Origin: Bacteroidales bacterium UBA5621
GTDB taxonomy: Bacteria; Bacteroidota; Bacteroidia; Bacteroidales; VadinHA17
Direction of reading: 5' to 3'
Length of the DNA: 15,137 nt
NCBI GenBank assembly: GCA_002424525.1
Contig: DIKJ01000029.1
Coordinates: 1-15,137, forward strand
In this document: positions 1 to 7,971 of the stretch, piece after piece
How positions within the stretch are numbered: the first letter of the stretch is position 1
Layout: each line of letters begins with the position of its first letter
The notes under the pieces: model-generated
What the model saw: only the letters and a program-made list of their open reading frames with translations
What the model was told of the DNA's origin: nothing
Databases searched by the model: none
Made by a program: the position numbers and the translations under genes

Positions 1-983
1 GCGAAGGCATAACCATTTTCGAAGTTCCCTTTCAGGGCATTGATCAGGGCGATTATGATACAATACGGGCTTTTTGTAATATCGCATGTCTTGATACATT
101 TGAAGGGACATTTTTTGGGCTGTTTGTAGCCTGCCTTCATTTTCGTGATGAAATTACTGAGGATAGCCCGTCCGGGCATTCCCACAGGGCTTCTTATTAT
201 TTCGATGTCATCTTCACTGGCATTGATGTAAGCCTGTTTAAAGGCCGTTGAGGCATCACATTCCTCTGTTGTGACAAAACGGGTTCCCATCTGCACACCG
301 GAAGCTCCGAGCTTCATTATGCTGTTGATGTCTGCGCCGGTATATATTCCTCCTGCCGCAATAAGCGGTATTGGTTGATCGTATTTCTCTTCAAATGTTC
401 TAAGCTCACTTACGATTTCAGGAACAAGCTTTTCGAGGGTGTAGTTCTGGTCGGATATCTGGTCCTCTTTAAAGCCGAGGTGTCCTCCTGCCTTGGGGCC
501 TTCGACTATAACCGCATCAGGAAGGTAATCGTAGGCGGACTTCCATTTTTCACAGATTATCCTTGCAGCCCTTGCCGACGATACTATGGGAATAAGCTTT
601 GTAACACTCTCTTTTTTCAGAAATGATGGCAGGTCAAGCGGGAGTCCCGCACCTGCAATAATGATATCGACCTTTTCTGAGACCGAGGTCTTTATCATAT
701 CTGCAAAATTGGTCATAGCCACCATCACATTAACCCCAATTACCCCCAGACTCTTCTCCCTGGCCTTACGTATTTCCTCCCTGAGTCCGTGAATACTTGC
801 CTCAATAAAATTCTCTGAAAAACTCTTGTACAAAAGACCCAGTCCTGCACTTGAGATAACGCCCACGCCACCCTCATTCGCAACAGCCGCAGCCAGTCCT
901 GAAAGAGAGATCCCCACACCCATTCCACCCTGTATAACAGGTACTGCAAGAGCAAGATTGCCAATTTTTAACTGTTTCATCAT
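1..983 (-). CDS. Nitronate monooxygenase family FMN enzyme (3' end beyond window)
   Basis: This is an FMN-dependent TIM-barrel enzyme of the 2-nitropropane dioxygenase/nitronate monooxygenase family (COG2070 type). The family oxidises alkyl nitronates, and relatives include the enoyl-ACP reductase FabK. Reading from 983 gives 327 codons without a stop before the window edge; about 30 residues seem missing. Visible motifs are QGGMG near residues 18-22, EGPKAGGH at 161-168 (its His is the family's catalytic base position), the phosphate-binding AAGGIYTGADI at 209-219, and GASGVQMGTRF at 227-237. A cysteine cluster, CX3CX3CX7C at residues 292-308, lies near the C-terminus; as I recall, it also occurs in clostridial relatives. 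Two ATGs stand in tandem at 983 and 980, and either may be used. The gene is divergent from the DUF4139 gene and has its own promoter candidate. Family is sure; substrate is not. A FabK-like role is a weaker alternative. Confidence 0.93.
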   Translation of the reverse strand, partial: MMKQLKIGNLALAVPVIQGGMGVGISLSGLAAAVANEGGVGVISSAGLGLLYKSFSENFIEASIHGLREEIRKAREKSLGVIGVNVMVAMTNFADMIKTSVSEKVDIIIAGAGLPLDLPSFLKKESVTKLIPIVSSARAARIICEKWKSAYDYLPDAVIVEGPKAGGHLGFKEDQISDQNYTLEKLVPEIVSELRTFEEKYDQPIPLIAAGGIYTGADINSIMKLGASGVQMGTRFVTTEECDASTAFKQAYINASEDDIEIIRSPVGMPGRAILSNFITKMKAGYKQPKKCPFKCIKTCDITKSPYCIIIALINALKGNFENGYAF

Positions 984-999
984 TTTATTATAAATCAGG

Positions 1000-1029
1000 C
1001 AAAGGTAATCTATTATACAAAACCGCAAC
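1000..1029 (-). promoter_or_regulatory. Bacteroidota-type promoter for the nitronate monooxygenase gene
   Basis: On the minus strand, TACCTTTG (1000-1007) matches the Bacteroidota -7 consensus TAnnTTTG exactly. GTTG (1026-1029) stands 18 bases upstream, close to the -33 TTTG consensus. The start codon follows after a short A/T-rich leader. This is a pattern match only. Confidence 0.5.
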
Positions 1030-1152
1030 GTTAACCGGAACAATTAACATAAATTAACCTTCTCACTTCTTTGGACCAATATTTGTTAATTAATTGTTGT
1101 TATCAGGGACAAATAAAAACTTAACTTTAAATCGATATTATACTTACATCCA

Positions 1153-2766
1153 ATGAAGAGATTACTTTTTGCATTTTTTCTGGTTGCAGCATCTGTTTTT
1201 TCCGTTAATGCCCAGGCTGAAAAGGATATAAGGGCTGCGATAGGTCATGTAACGGTGTACCCTGACCGCGCGCAGGTCAGTCACGAAGCAAAAACCGATA
1301 TTCCTGCCGGAACGGCAGTATTAAGGCTGACAGGCCTTTCACCCTATATTGATGCCCGCAGCATACAGGTAAAAGGCTTTGGCAATTTCATGGTCCTGTC
1401 GGTCACCCACAGGAACAATTATCTCCTGAACCTTGATGAATCTCCGGATGTTAAGAATATCAGGAGTCAGATCGAATCACTCCAGATGAAGGTACAGGAT
1501 GAAAAGGCTGGCATTTCCGTCCTGAAGGAAAAGGAGGCTTTCCTTACAGCAAACAGGTCAATCGCCTCGAGGGAATCGGCGCTTACTCCCGATCAGTTTA
1601 GAAATTTCATGGAACTCTATACGAACAGTATGGAACAGGTAACCCTTGCCATCCTCAAAAAGGAGCGGCTAATCAAGGATTATGAGAGGCAGATTTCTGC
1701 CCTTCAGAAACAACTTGCCGGGATAATCGGGAAGCGGGAACTGCCTTCGGGAGAGATCCTTGTTACCGTGAGCTCAGAAAAAGCTCATTCGGGAAGACTG
1801 ACTTTCAGTTATGTAGTAATGAACGCAGGGTGGTATCCCTCCTATGATATCCGTGTTGATGACATCTCAAAACCGGTTACAATTTTTTACAAAGCAAATG
1901 TTTTTCAGAATTCCGGTGTTGAGTGGAAGGATGTAAAGCTGAGCTTCTCCAATGCAACACCTTGGGTATCAGGTAATGTACCGGTGCTCTACCCCTGGTT
2001 CATTGACTATTATGTCCCTCCTGCCGTTGTCCTTACCGGAAGGGCATCGGGTATCAGCCGGATTACTGCACCTGCAGTATCGGAGATGGCCGTGGAAGAT
2101 GCAATGCTGATGAAAGAGACTGAGACTCTGCCTGTTGAGGTTGAAAAGCAGATAGGGGCGACAACGGTCACATTTGATATTGCAATACCTTACTCAGTGC
2201 CCTCTGATGGGAAGATACAGACTGTCGAGCTCCAGAGGATTACCACGCCGGCTGAATATAAATATGTAACCGTACCCAAAATCTCGCCGCTTGCATATCT
2301 TACCAGTGAGATAAGCGACTGGGCCAGGCAAAGCCTTATCGGCGGAGAGGCAACTCTCTACTTTGAAAATACCTATGTCGGAAGTTCTTATCTTAACGTT
2401 AATCAGTTGACAGATACCCTAACCGTTTCTCTGGGGAACGACAACAGCATCCTGGTGAAAAGGGAGAAGAGGGAGGATTTCACTTCAAGAAGGGTACTGG
2501 GAGCCAATAAAACCGAGACCTATTCCTTCCTCATCACTATAAGGAACAATAAAGCAAATCCTGTGAAGATCTCAGTGCTCGATCAGGTTCCGGTATCCTC
2601 ACAGAGCGGGATAAATGTCCAGGTAACCGAATTGTCAGGAGGCAGGCACAACCAGCAGACAGGGGAGATAAAATGGGCCCTTGAAATCAAGCCTGAAGAG
2701 ACGAAACAGCTGATCCTTACCTGGTCAGTAAGGTATCCCCGGGACAGAACCATTATTCTTGATTAA
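1153..2766 (+). CDS. Secreted MuiA-like protein, DUF4140 plus DUF4139
   Basis: This 537-residue protein belongs to the 'mucoidy inhibitor MuiA' family, whose biochemical function is unknown. A signal peptide covers residues 1-20 (MKRLLFAFFL start, ending SVNA), so the protein should act in the periplasm or at the surface. The DUF4140 region is about 28-125, with the typical VTVYPDRAQV strand at 33-42 and a GLSPYID turn at 61-67. Two coiled-coil-like stretches follow, near 99-132 and 158-195. The DUF4139 beta-rich domain runs from about 215 to the end and opens with the hallmark AGWYPSYDIR (225-234) and SGVEWKDVKLSFSNATP (254-270). Length is normal for the family. The yccF-like gene starts 18 bases after the stop, so the two are probably co-transcribed. 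Family confidence is high; a link to capsule or mucoidy is by name only. Confidence 0.92.
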   Translation: MKRLLFAFFLVAASVFSVNAQAEKDIRAAIGHVTVYPDRAQVSHEAKTDIPAGTAVLRLTGLSPYIDARSIQVKGFGNFMVLSVTHRNNYLLNLDESPDVKNIRSQIESLQMKVQDEKAGISVLKEKEAFLTANRSIASRESALTPDQFRNFMELYTNSMEQVTLAILKKERLIKDYERQISALQKQLAGIIGKRELPSGEILVTVSSEKAHSGRLTFSYVVMNAGWYPSYDIRVDDISKPVTIFYKANVFQNSGVEWKDVKLSFSNATPWVSGNVPVLYPWFIDYYVPPAVVLTGRASGISRITAPAVSEMAVEDAMLMKETETLPVEVEKQIGATTVTFDIAIPYSVPSDGKIQTVELQRITTPAEYKYVTVPKISPLAYLTSEISDWARQSLIGGEATLYFENTYVGSSYLNVNQLTDTLTVSLGNDNSILVKREKREDFTSRRVLGANKTETYSFLITIRNNKANPVKISVLDQVPVSSQSGINVQVTELSGGRHNQQTGEIKWALEIKPEETKQLILTWSVRYPRDRTIILD

Positions 2767-2784
2767 GACTAAACCAGTAAGCAT

Positions 2785-3159
2785 ATGAAATTTATCGGGA
2801 ATCTTATCTGGCTGATCCTGGGAGGATTCATCATAGCGATTGAATATTTTATCGGAAGCCTGGTTCTCATACTAACCATAATAGGCATCCCCTTCGCGTT
2901 GCAGACCCTTAAGATGGGATCGTTGTCGATATGGCCTTTCGGACGAACCAGCAGGGTTACTTTGCGGGCGTCAGGCTGTCTCCATATCCTGATGAATGTT
3001 CTCTGGCTGATCTTCGGAGGAATATGGATTGCTGTTACACATGCCATTCTGGGCCTGATACTTTGCATTACAATAATCGGGATCCCGTTCGGTATTCAGC
3101 ATTTCAAACTGACTGAAGTTGCACTTAATCCTTTCGGAAGGGATATAGTTAGAATATGA
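2785..3159 (+). CDS. YccF domain-containing inner-membrane protein
   Basis: This small hydrophobic protein of 124 residues belongs to the YccF family, inner-membrane proteins without a settled function. It is built from two copies of one unit. The first copy has TIIGIPFALQ at 31-40 and ends IWPFGR at 49-54; the second has TIIGIPFGIQ at 96-105 and ends LNPFGR at 114-119. The copies are offset by 65 residues. Each has a W-L-I-x-G-G helix (residues 9-14 and 74-79) followed by a second hydrophobic stretch, so about four membrane or re-entrant segments are expected. The ATG at 2785 follows the MuiA-like stop by 18 bases. The stop lies only 6 bases from the stop of the convergent lpxA. Two other frames have overlapping open readings here, but only this one gives a family match. 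Confidence 0.9.
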   Translation: MKFIGNLIWLILGGFIIAIEYFIGSLVLILTIIGIPFALQTLKMGSLSIWPFGRTSRVTLRASGCLHILMNVLWLIFGGIWIAVTHAILGLILCITIIGIPFGIQHFKLTEVALNPFGRDIVRI

Positions 3160-3176
3160 CCCTGTTTATCTGGGTC
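3158..3176. terminator. Small hairpin between convergent yccF-like gene and lpxA
   Basis: GACCC (3158-3162) pairs with GGGTC (3172-3176) around a 9-base loop. The element spans the 6 bases between the two stop codons and overlaps both genes. With a 5-bp stem and no clear T-tract on either side, it is at best a weak bidirectional terminator and could be chance. Confidence 0.2.
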
Positions 3177-3942
3177 CTCGGATAATTCCTCTCTCTGCTT
3201 CCCTGATAAAACCGAGGATATAGTCACGGTCGGCTGACCGGTGGAATTTCTTTTCAACGTAATCCAGAGCCTGCGAGATGTTGAGGCTATTCTGATATAT
3301 TGCCCTGTAGATATTATGTAGCTCGTCTATTCTCTCGCTGCCGAATCCCCGTCTCGTAAGCCCGACCGTGTTGATCCCCATATAGGCCAGCGGGTCACGG
3401 TCGGCCTTAATAAACGGAGGCACATCCATCCTTACTTTTGATCCTCCCCCGATCATCACGTGTCCTCCGATATGAACAAACTGATGGACCAGTGTTCCTC
3501 CGCTCAGGATTGCCCAGTCGTCAACCCTTACCTCTCCTGCCAGTCCCACTGCATTGCCAAGGATGCAGTTGTTGCCTATCATGCAATCATGGCCTACGTG
3601 GGCGCCGGCCATAACGAGGCAATTATCCATCAGAACCGTCTTTCCCTTCGACGCTGTTCCCCGGTTTATAGTAGCACATTCGCGCACCGTTGTATTGTCG
3701 CCTATTTCAGCCGTGGTCTCCTCGCCCCTGAACTTCATGTCCTGCGGAATAGCTGAAACAACCGCTGACGGGAAGATCCTGCAGTTCATCCCGATCCTGG
3801 CACCGTCGAGAATGGTGCTGTTGGGCCCTATCCAGGTGCCGTCGCCAATAACAACGTTACCGGCAATATAGGCGAACGGTTCAACAATCACATTCTGACC
3901 AAGCCTGGCATCAGGATTAACATATGCTAAATTTGAGATCAT
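3166..3942 (-). CDS. lpxA: UDP-N-acetylglucosamine 3-O-acyltransferase (LpxA)
   Basis: This is the first enzyme of lipid A synthesis, cytoplasmic, moving a 3-hydroxyacyl chain from ACP to the 3-OH of UDP-GlcNAc. At 258 residues it has normal length. The left-handed beta-helix hexapeptide repeats fill about residues 5-175, and the alpha-helical C-terminal domain carries NTVGLTRRGF (191-200). The catalytic His is H118 in AHVGHDC (E. coli His125), with H115 matching His122 and H153 in VHQF matching His160. The position of E. coli His144 holds Glu137. The acyl-chain ruler position (E. coli Gly173) is Gly166, which leaves room for a long chain; that chain length is inference. The ATG at 3942 lies 7 bases after the lpxC-fabZ stop, so it is the last gene of this minus-strand cluster. 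Confidence 0.97.
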   Translation of the reverse strand: MISNLAYVNPDARLGQNVIVEPFAYIAGNVVIGDGTWIGPNSTILDGARIGMNCRIFPSAVVSAIPQDMKFRGEETTAEIGDNTTVRECATINRGTASKGKTVLMDNCLVMAGAHVGHDCMIGNNCILGNAVGLAGEVRVDDWAILSGGTLVHQFVHIGGHVMIGGGSKVRMDVPPFIKADRDPLAYMGINTVGLTRRGFGSERIDELHNIYRAIYQNSLNISQALDYVEKKFHRSADRDYILGFIREAERGIIRGPR

Positions 3943-3949
3943 GAACTGA

Positions 3950-5341
3950 CTATTTATTTTTTACTATCTGAGCAGTCATTTCTCCCTCCATTACCAGATT
4001 ATTGCCGACAAACGCCTGTCCGAACATTGTAACAATTCCTCTGCGCGGCGGTTCCGTAAGTTCCATTTTGAGGATAACAGTGTCCCCGGGCACTACTTTA
4101 TGTTTGAATTTCAGTTTATCTATCTTAAGGAAATACGTAGAGTATTTCTCAGGTTCCTCCACGGTGCTTAAAATAAGCAATCCTCCTGACTGGGCAAGTG
4201 CTTCTACCAGCAGTACCCCCGGCATAACTGGTTCATCAGGAAAGTGCCCCTGAAAGAATGATTCATTGAAGGTCACGTTTTTTATACCTACCACAGTGGT
4301 ATCATCAAGATAAATGATCTTGTCGACAAGCAAAAAAGGAGCCCTGTGAGGCAGTCGTTTCTTTATCTCCTCAAGGTTGTATACCGGAGGTTGTGAGGGA
4401 TCGTACGCCGGTACCTTCTTTATTCCGGATTTTTTTATTTCCTGCCTGATCATCCGTGCGAGACGCGTATTGGCATGGTGACCCGGACGCGTTGCCACTA
4501 CTTTGCCCTTTATGGGCTGACCGACAAGTGCAAGATCGCCCAAGAGATCCAGAAGTTTGTGCCGTGCCGGCTCATTAGGATACCGGAGTTCAGTATTATT
4601 AAGAATTCCTGCCGTATGTTTGTTTATGCCCGGTCTGTTAAAGAGCCTGGCTATGCGGTCGATTTCAGACTGATCAACCTCCTTCTCGAGGATTACCACG
4701 GCATTGTCAAGATCTCCTCCCTTAATAAGCCCCATCTTATGCAGAGGTTCGAGTTCGTGAAAGAACACGAAAGTGCGGCTTTTGCTTATCTCTTCCTCAA
4801 AGTCATCGATCGAATCCAGGATAGCGTACTGGTTTCCCAGAATCTTTGAATTATAATCAATCAGAACATTTATGCTGAAATGATCGTCGGGATATACAAT
4901 AAGATCCACGCCATGCTCCTCGTCGGAATATACAATTTTCTGCTTTACGCTGAAATAATTCCTCTCCTGATGCAATTCCCTGATGCCTGCATTTTTAAGA
5001 GCTTCGGTAAATTTCCAGGCCGCCCCTCCCATTATCGGGGCTTCCGGCCCGTCAAGCTCAATAATGGCATTATCGATCCTCAGTCCGTGCAGAGCGGCCA
5101 GGGCGTGCTCGATTGTTGACACTGACGCATTGTTTTTGGAAAGGGTAGTGCCTCTTGAGGTCTCGGTCACATTTTCTGCCAGTGCTTCTATTACGGGCTG
5201 ACCCGGCAGGTCAGTTCTCACAAACTTATATCCATAATTTGCCTCTGCAGGCTTGAATGTTATCTTTACATTGATCCCTGTGTGCAATCCCTTGCCGTTA
5301 AGACTAACCTCGCTGGCAAGGGTCCTTTGTTTTTCACTCAT
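3950..5341 (-). CDS. lpxC-fabZ: Bifunctional LpxC deacetylase / FabZ dehydratase
   Basis: This is a 463-residue fusion common in Bacteroidota. The LpxC part (about 1-310) removes the acetyl group from UDP-3-O-acyl-GlcNAc, the committed step of lipid A synthesis. Its zinc ligands are visible as H79 in STIEHALAAL and H261 and D265 in RHKLLDLLGDL. E78 is the general base and H288 in RPGHHANT the second catalytic His. The FabZ part (about 315-463) dehydrates 3-hydroxyacyl-ACP in fatty-acid elongation; H366 in FFQGHFPDEPVMPG and E380 in LLVEALAQ are the expected pair, 14 residues apart. Both halves look intact. The fusion ties together two enzymes that draw on the 3-hydroxyacyl-ACP branch point. 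It lies 119 bases downstream of lpxD and 7 bases before lpxA. Confidence 0.97.
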   Translation of the reverse strand: MSEKQRTLASEVSLNGKGLHTGINVKITFKPAEANYGYKFVRTDLPGQPVIEALAENVTETSRGTTLSKNNASVSTIEHALAALHGLRIDNAIIELDGPEAPIMGGAAWKFTEALKNAGIRELHQERNYFSVKQKIVYSDEEHGVDLIVYPDDHFSINVLIDYNSKILGNQYAILDSIDDFEEEISKSRTFVFFHELEPLHKMGLIKGGDLDNAVVILEKEVDQSEIDRIARLFNRPGINKHTAGILNNTELRYPNEPARHKLLDLLGDLALVGQPIKGKVVATRPGHHANTRLARMIRQEIKKSGIKKVPAYDPSQPPVYNLEEIKKRLPHRAPFLLVDKIIYLDDTTVVGIKNVTFNESFFQGHFPDEPVMPGVLLVEALAQSGGLLILSTVEEPEKYSTYFLKIDKLKFKHKVVPGDTVILKMELTEPPRRGIVTMFGQAFVGNNLVMEGEMTAQIVKNK

Positions 5342-5405
5342 TATGATCAGCCGTTATTTGTGTTCAAGGGTACAAAACAAGTAAAAAAAACCGGACAAGC
5401 CAATA

Positions 5406-5420
5406 AATCGTCCCACGATT
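5406..5420. repeat. Inverted repeat AATCGT-CCC-ACGATT in the lpxD/lpxC-fabZ spacer
   Basis: A perfect 6-base inverted repeat with a 3-base centre sits in the only sizeable gap (5342-5460) of the lipid A cluster. A second imperfect hairpin lies beside it, CCTGT (5430-5434) and ACAGG (5445-5449). They could be an operator, an mRNA processing or attenuation structure, or chance. I saw no clean promoter consensus in this gap. Confidence 0.35.
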
Positions 5421-5460
5421 ATACTCTTCCCTGTAATCAAAAAAACAGGTATTGCGGATC

Positions 5461-6501
5461 TTAACCCTCACCTTTCAGGGCTGCGATCTCTTTTTCAAGA
5501 GTTTCGATCTTTTGTTTCATGTCCGGCAATACTTTGAATACCACAAAGGATCTGAGAAACTGTTTATGATCCATTGCGGGAGTTCCGAGGTAAACAGAGT
5601 TCTCTGATCTGATATCTCCGGGAACGCCTGCCTGGGCACCAATTTTTGTTCCGTCAGCAATTTTCAGGTGCCCGGCTATGCCAACCTGACCGGCAAACAT
5701 GCAGTTCCTTCCCACTTTAGTCGATCCTGCGACACCGGACTGTCCGGCCATTACAGTATTCTCACCCACCTCCACATTATGTCCGATCTGCACCAGATTG
5801 TCAAGCTTGACGCCCTTACGGATGATTGTTGAACCCATGGTGGCCCTGTCGACAGCAGCATTGGCACCTATTTCAACATTTTCCTCCAGGATCACGTTCC
5901 CCAATTGGGGGATCTTCATGAACTCACTGTCCGACTGGGGTGCAAAACCAAATCCGTCACTGCCGATAACGGCACCTGCATGAATGGTGCAATTCTCACC
6001 TATCCGGCAATCGTGGTAGATACTTACACCGGGATGGAGAGTACAGTTCCTGCCGAGCCTTGTATTGTCACCCAGGAAAACGTGAGGGTGAACCGAACAG
6101 CCATCACCCACGTAACATCCCTCACCTATGTATGCAAAAGGCCCGATATAAACATCTGATCCTATAACCGCTGAAGGTTCAATTACCGCAGAGGGGTGAA
6201 TGCCCTTCTTAACCGGCCGTGATTGCGCCACAATATTGAGCAATAAGGCAAATGCCTCATAGGCATTGTCGACCCTTATCAATGTGGCGCTGATGGGTCC
6301 TGCAGGCCTGAAACTTTTATTGACAAGCACTACGGAGGATTTCGTGGTGTAAATATAGTGCTCATACCTGGGATTGGCAAGAAACGACAGGGCACCCTCA
6401 TGCCCTTCTTCAATCTTTGCCACATTATTAACACGTACGTCCGGATCGCCTTCTATCTCTCCCTTGAGAAAACCGGCTATTTGTGATGCGCTGAATTCCA
6501 T
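5461..6501 (-). CDS. lpxD: UDP-3-O-acylglucosamine N-acyltransferase (LpxD)
   Basis: This is the third enzyme of lipid A synthesis, adding a 3-hydroxyacyl chain from ACP to the free 2-amino group made by LpxC. The 346-residue protein shows the N-terminal uridine-binding domain (about 1-95), hexapeptide repeats forming the left-handed beta-helix (about 100-310), and a C-terminal helix with heptad-like spacing (about 322-344) ending [10 protein letters not shown]. The catalytic His is H241 in [12 protein letters not shown] (E. coli His239); H278 in GIAGH matches His276. Length is usual. The start at 6501 lies 15 bases after the stop of the HD-domain gene, so these two are surely one transcription unit. 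As in many genomes it is separated from lpxA by another lipid gene, here lpxC-fabZ. Confidence 0.97.
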   Translation of the reverse strand: MEFSASQIAGFLKGEIEGDPDVRVNNVAKIEEGHEGALSFLANPRYEHYIYTTKSSVVLVNKSFRPAGPISATLIRVDNAYEAFALLLNIVAQSRPVKKGIHPSAVIEPSAVIGSDVYIGPFAYIGEGCYVGDGCSVHPHVFLGDNTRLGRNCTLHPGVSIYHDCRIGENCTIHAGAVIGSDGFGFAPQSDSEFMKIPQLGNVILEENVEIGANAAVDRATMGSTIIRKGVKLDNLVQIGHNVEVGENTVMAGQSGVAGSTKVGRNCMFAGQVGIAGHLKIADGTKIGAQAGVPGDIRSENSVYLGTPAMDHKQFLRSFVVFKVLPDMKQKIETLEKEIAALKGEG

Positions 6502-6516
6502 GTTGTCAGATTTTCG

Positions 6517-7770
6517 TTATCTTAATTCTTTGGGATAGCATAGGAAATATTTGGTTATTCTTTCCGAAAAAACCTCATGATCAAACATATCCGAAATCGT
6601 TGAGATGCCTTCGGTAGTGCCGTTTTTAAGCAGTATCCTCACCTCGGGTGAATCAGAAGCATACATCAGGTTCGATATATTTCCTGAGAAAACATAATAA
6701 TCGGCCATCTCAGGAGTGATCTGCATCAAATCCCCTGCCAGGTTCTGCAAATTCAATATTCTTTCAGCAGGAAACGGATCATTCTGTAACTCGACCGCAA
6801 AAAGATCCCTTCTCATGAGCCTGGAAGAGAGATCTGAGAGGATCGGATCGGAACTATCACTCCAGTATCTGGCGGAGACATGTATATCCGAGTCATCCAG
6901 TCTTGTAAAGATGGAAGCTACATGGTCGGGCGGGAAATTCCCCATCCCGCTAATGTCGGCAGTACTGATATGATTATAGAGAAAGAAACGCAATGCCGGC
7001 GTACCATAGATATCATCCCCCCTCAGAGCGATCTCCTTGGCTCTTTTCAGTATCCTGACAAGAAGGTTTTCAGAAGAGATAACAGCCTTATGCATATATA
7101 CCTGCCAGAACATAAGTCGCCGGGCTATCAGGAATTTCTCAAGAGAATAGATGCCTTTCTCGTCAATCACCAGCGTGTCGCCTACAACATTAAGCATCCT
7201 TATAATCCTGTCCGAACCAACCGATCCCTCAATAACTCCTGTAAAAAAAGAGTCCCTCCTGAGATAATCGAGCCTGTCCATGTCGATCTGCCCCGATACC
7301 AGATCATGGAGAAACCTTCTTTCATAGGTGCCTTTGAATATATCGATGGCCAGGCCGAGCCTGCCTCCATATTTCTCATTTAGCCTTGTCATAAGCAGCA
7401 GCGACAGGTCCTCGTGGGTGATGCCGGAAATAATCGAATCCTCCAGCGCATGAGAAAAGGGACCATGCCCGATATCGTGGAGAAGTATTGCGATCAATGT
7501 AGCCTCCTCCTCCGCGGGAGTTATCTCCGTTCCCTTGCTGCGGAGCGTGGAGATTGCCAGATCCATAAGATGCAGGGCACCAAGGGCATGCTGGAATCTG
7601 CTGTGGTTTGCCCCGGGATAAACATAATTCGTAAGCCCCAGTTGCTTGATGTTCCTCAGCCTTTGGAACCAGGGATGCTCCATCAGGTCAAAGATAAAAT
7701 CGCCCGGGATACTTATAAATCCATAAACAGGATCGTTGATGATTTTCCTTTTATTCGTTTTTTGACCCAC
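6517..7770 (-). CDS. HD-domain phosphohydrolase (dNTPase/SAMHD1-like)
   Basis: This is a 417-residue cytoplasmic HD-superfamily metal-dependent phosphohydrolase of the SAMHD1/YdhJ-like group. Some members cleave dNTPs to nucleosides and triphosphate; the substrate here is unknown. The expected metal ligands are visible: H61 in NHSRFQHALG, H98 and D99 in LLHDIGHGPFSH, and D163 in SGQIDMDRLDYLRRDS. The N-terminus KRKIINDPVYGFI is characteristic of Bacteroidota members. The start is GTG at 7768-7770: a stop codon lies in frame a few codons upstream and the next ATG is codon 30, inside the conserved region. It heads the minus-strand cluster with lpxD 15 bases downstream, so its expression is tied to lipid A synthesis. 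Fold and ligands are sure; a dNTPase role is inference. Confidence 0.9.
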   Translation of the reverse strand: MGQKTNKRKIINDPVYGFISIPGDFIFDLMEHPWFQRLRNIKQLGLTNYVYPGANHSRFQHALGALHLMDLAISTLRSKGTEITPAEEEATLIAILLHDIGHGPFSHALEDSIISGITHEDLSLLLMTRLNEKYGGRLGLAIDIFKGTYERRFLHDLVSGQIDMDRLDYLRRDSFFTGVIEGSVGSDRIIRMLNVVGDTLVIDEKGIYSLEKFLIARRLMFWQVYMHKAVISSENLLVRILKRAKEIALRGDDIYGTPALRFFLYNHISTADISGMGNFPPDHVASIFTRLDDSDIHVSARYWSDSSDPILSDLSSRLMRRDLFAVELQNDPFPAERILNLQNLAGDLMQITPEMADYYVFSGNISNLMYASDSPEVRILLKNGTTEGISTISDMFDHEVFSERITKYFLCYPKELR

Positions 7771-7788
7771 AACGGAATAATTGATTCA

Positions 7789-7819
7789 CAAAAATATGAA
7801 TTAGTTTTACAATGCCTAA
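7789..7819 (-). promoter_or_regulatory. Promoter candidate for the HD-lpxD-lpxC/fabZ-lpxA cluster
   Basis: On the minus strand, TATTTTTG (7789-7796) matches TAnnTTTG exactly. TTAG (7816-7819) sits 19 bases upstream where TTTG would be ideal. It predicts a leader of roughly a dozen bases before the GTG. The -33 box is weak. Confidence 0.35.
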
Positions 7820-7921
7820 CAGTTCTTTCAGAGATGAAAACCTGTTCTGAAAGCGGAAACGTTAAATCTGAAGCAAAACTTTACGATTTGATGCAACAAT
7901 TGAAATAATTGCCGTCTTTTG

Positions 7922-7949
7922 TTTGTCAAATGATTGATCCGATAATTTG
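7922..7949 (+). promoter_or_regulatory. Promoter candidate for the ABC exporter genes
   Basis: TTTG (7922-7925) is followed after 17 bases by TAATTTG (7943-7949), one base short of the TAnnTTTG consensus. Another TTTG four bases upstream gives a 21-base spacing. The ATG is at 7972. The spacer 7771-7971 holds no convincing gene, only this and the divergent HD promoter candidate. Confidence 0.3.
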
Positions 7950-7971
7950 TTCCCTCTAACTGCCCGCTCGT

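Noticed and set aside
1070..1129. Promoter for the MuiA-like gene: TTTG at 1070-1073 with TAATTGTT at 1091, or TAACTTTA at 1122-1129
   Set aside because: No -7 box matches TAnnTTTG well at the right distance from a -33 TTTG; a promoter must lie in 984-1152, but I cannot place it.
5365..5372. TACCCTTG (minus strand) as a promoter -7 box for lpxC-fabZ
   Set aside because: One mismatch to TAnnTTTG, and the nearest TTG lies 23 bases upstream, outside the usual spacing.
7414..7908. 164-codon open frame antisense to the HD-domain gene
   Set aside because: It gives no family resemblance and lies opposite a gene with clear catalytic motifs; it is a codon-bias shadow.
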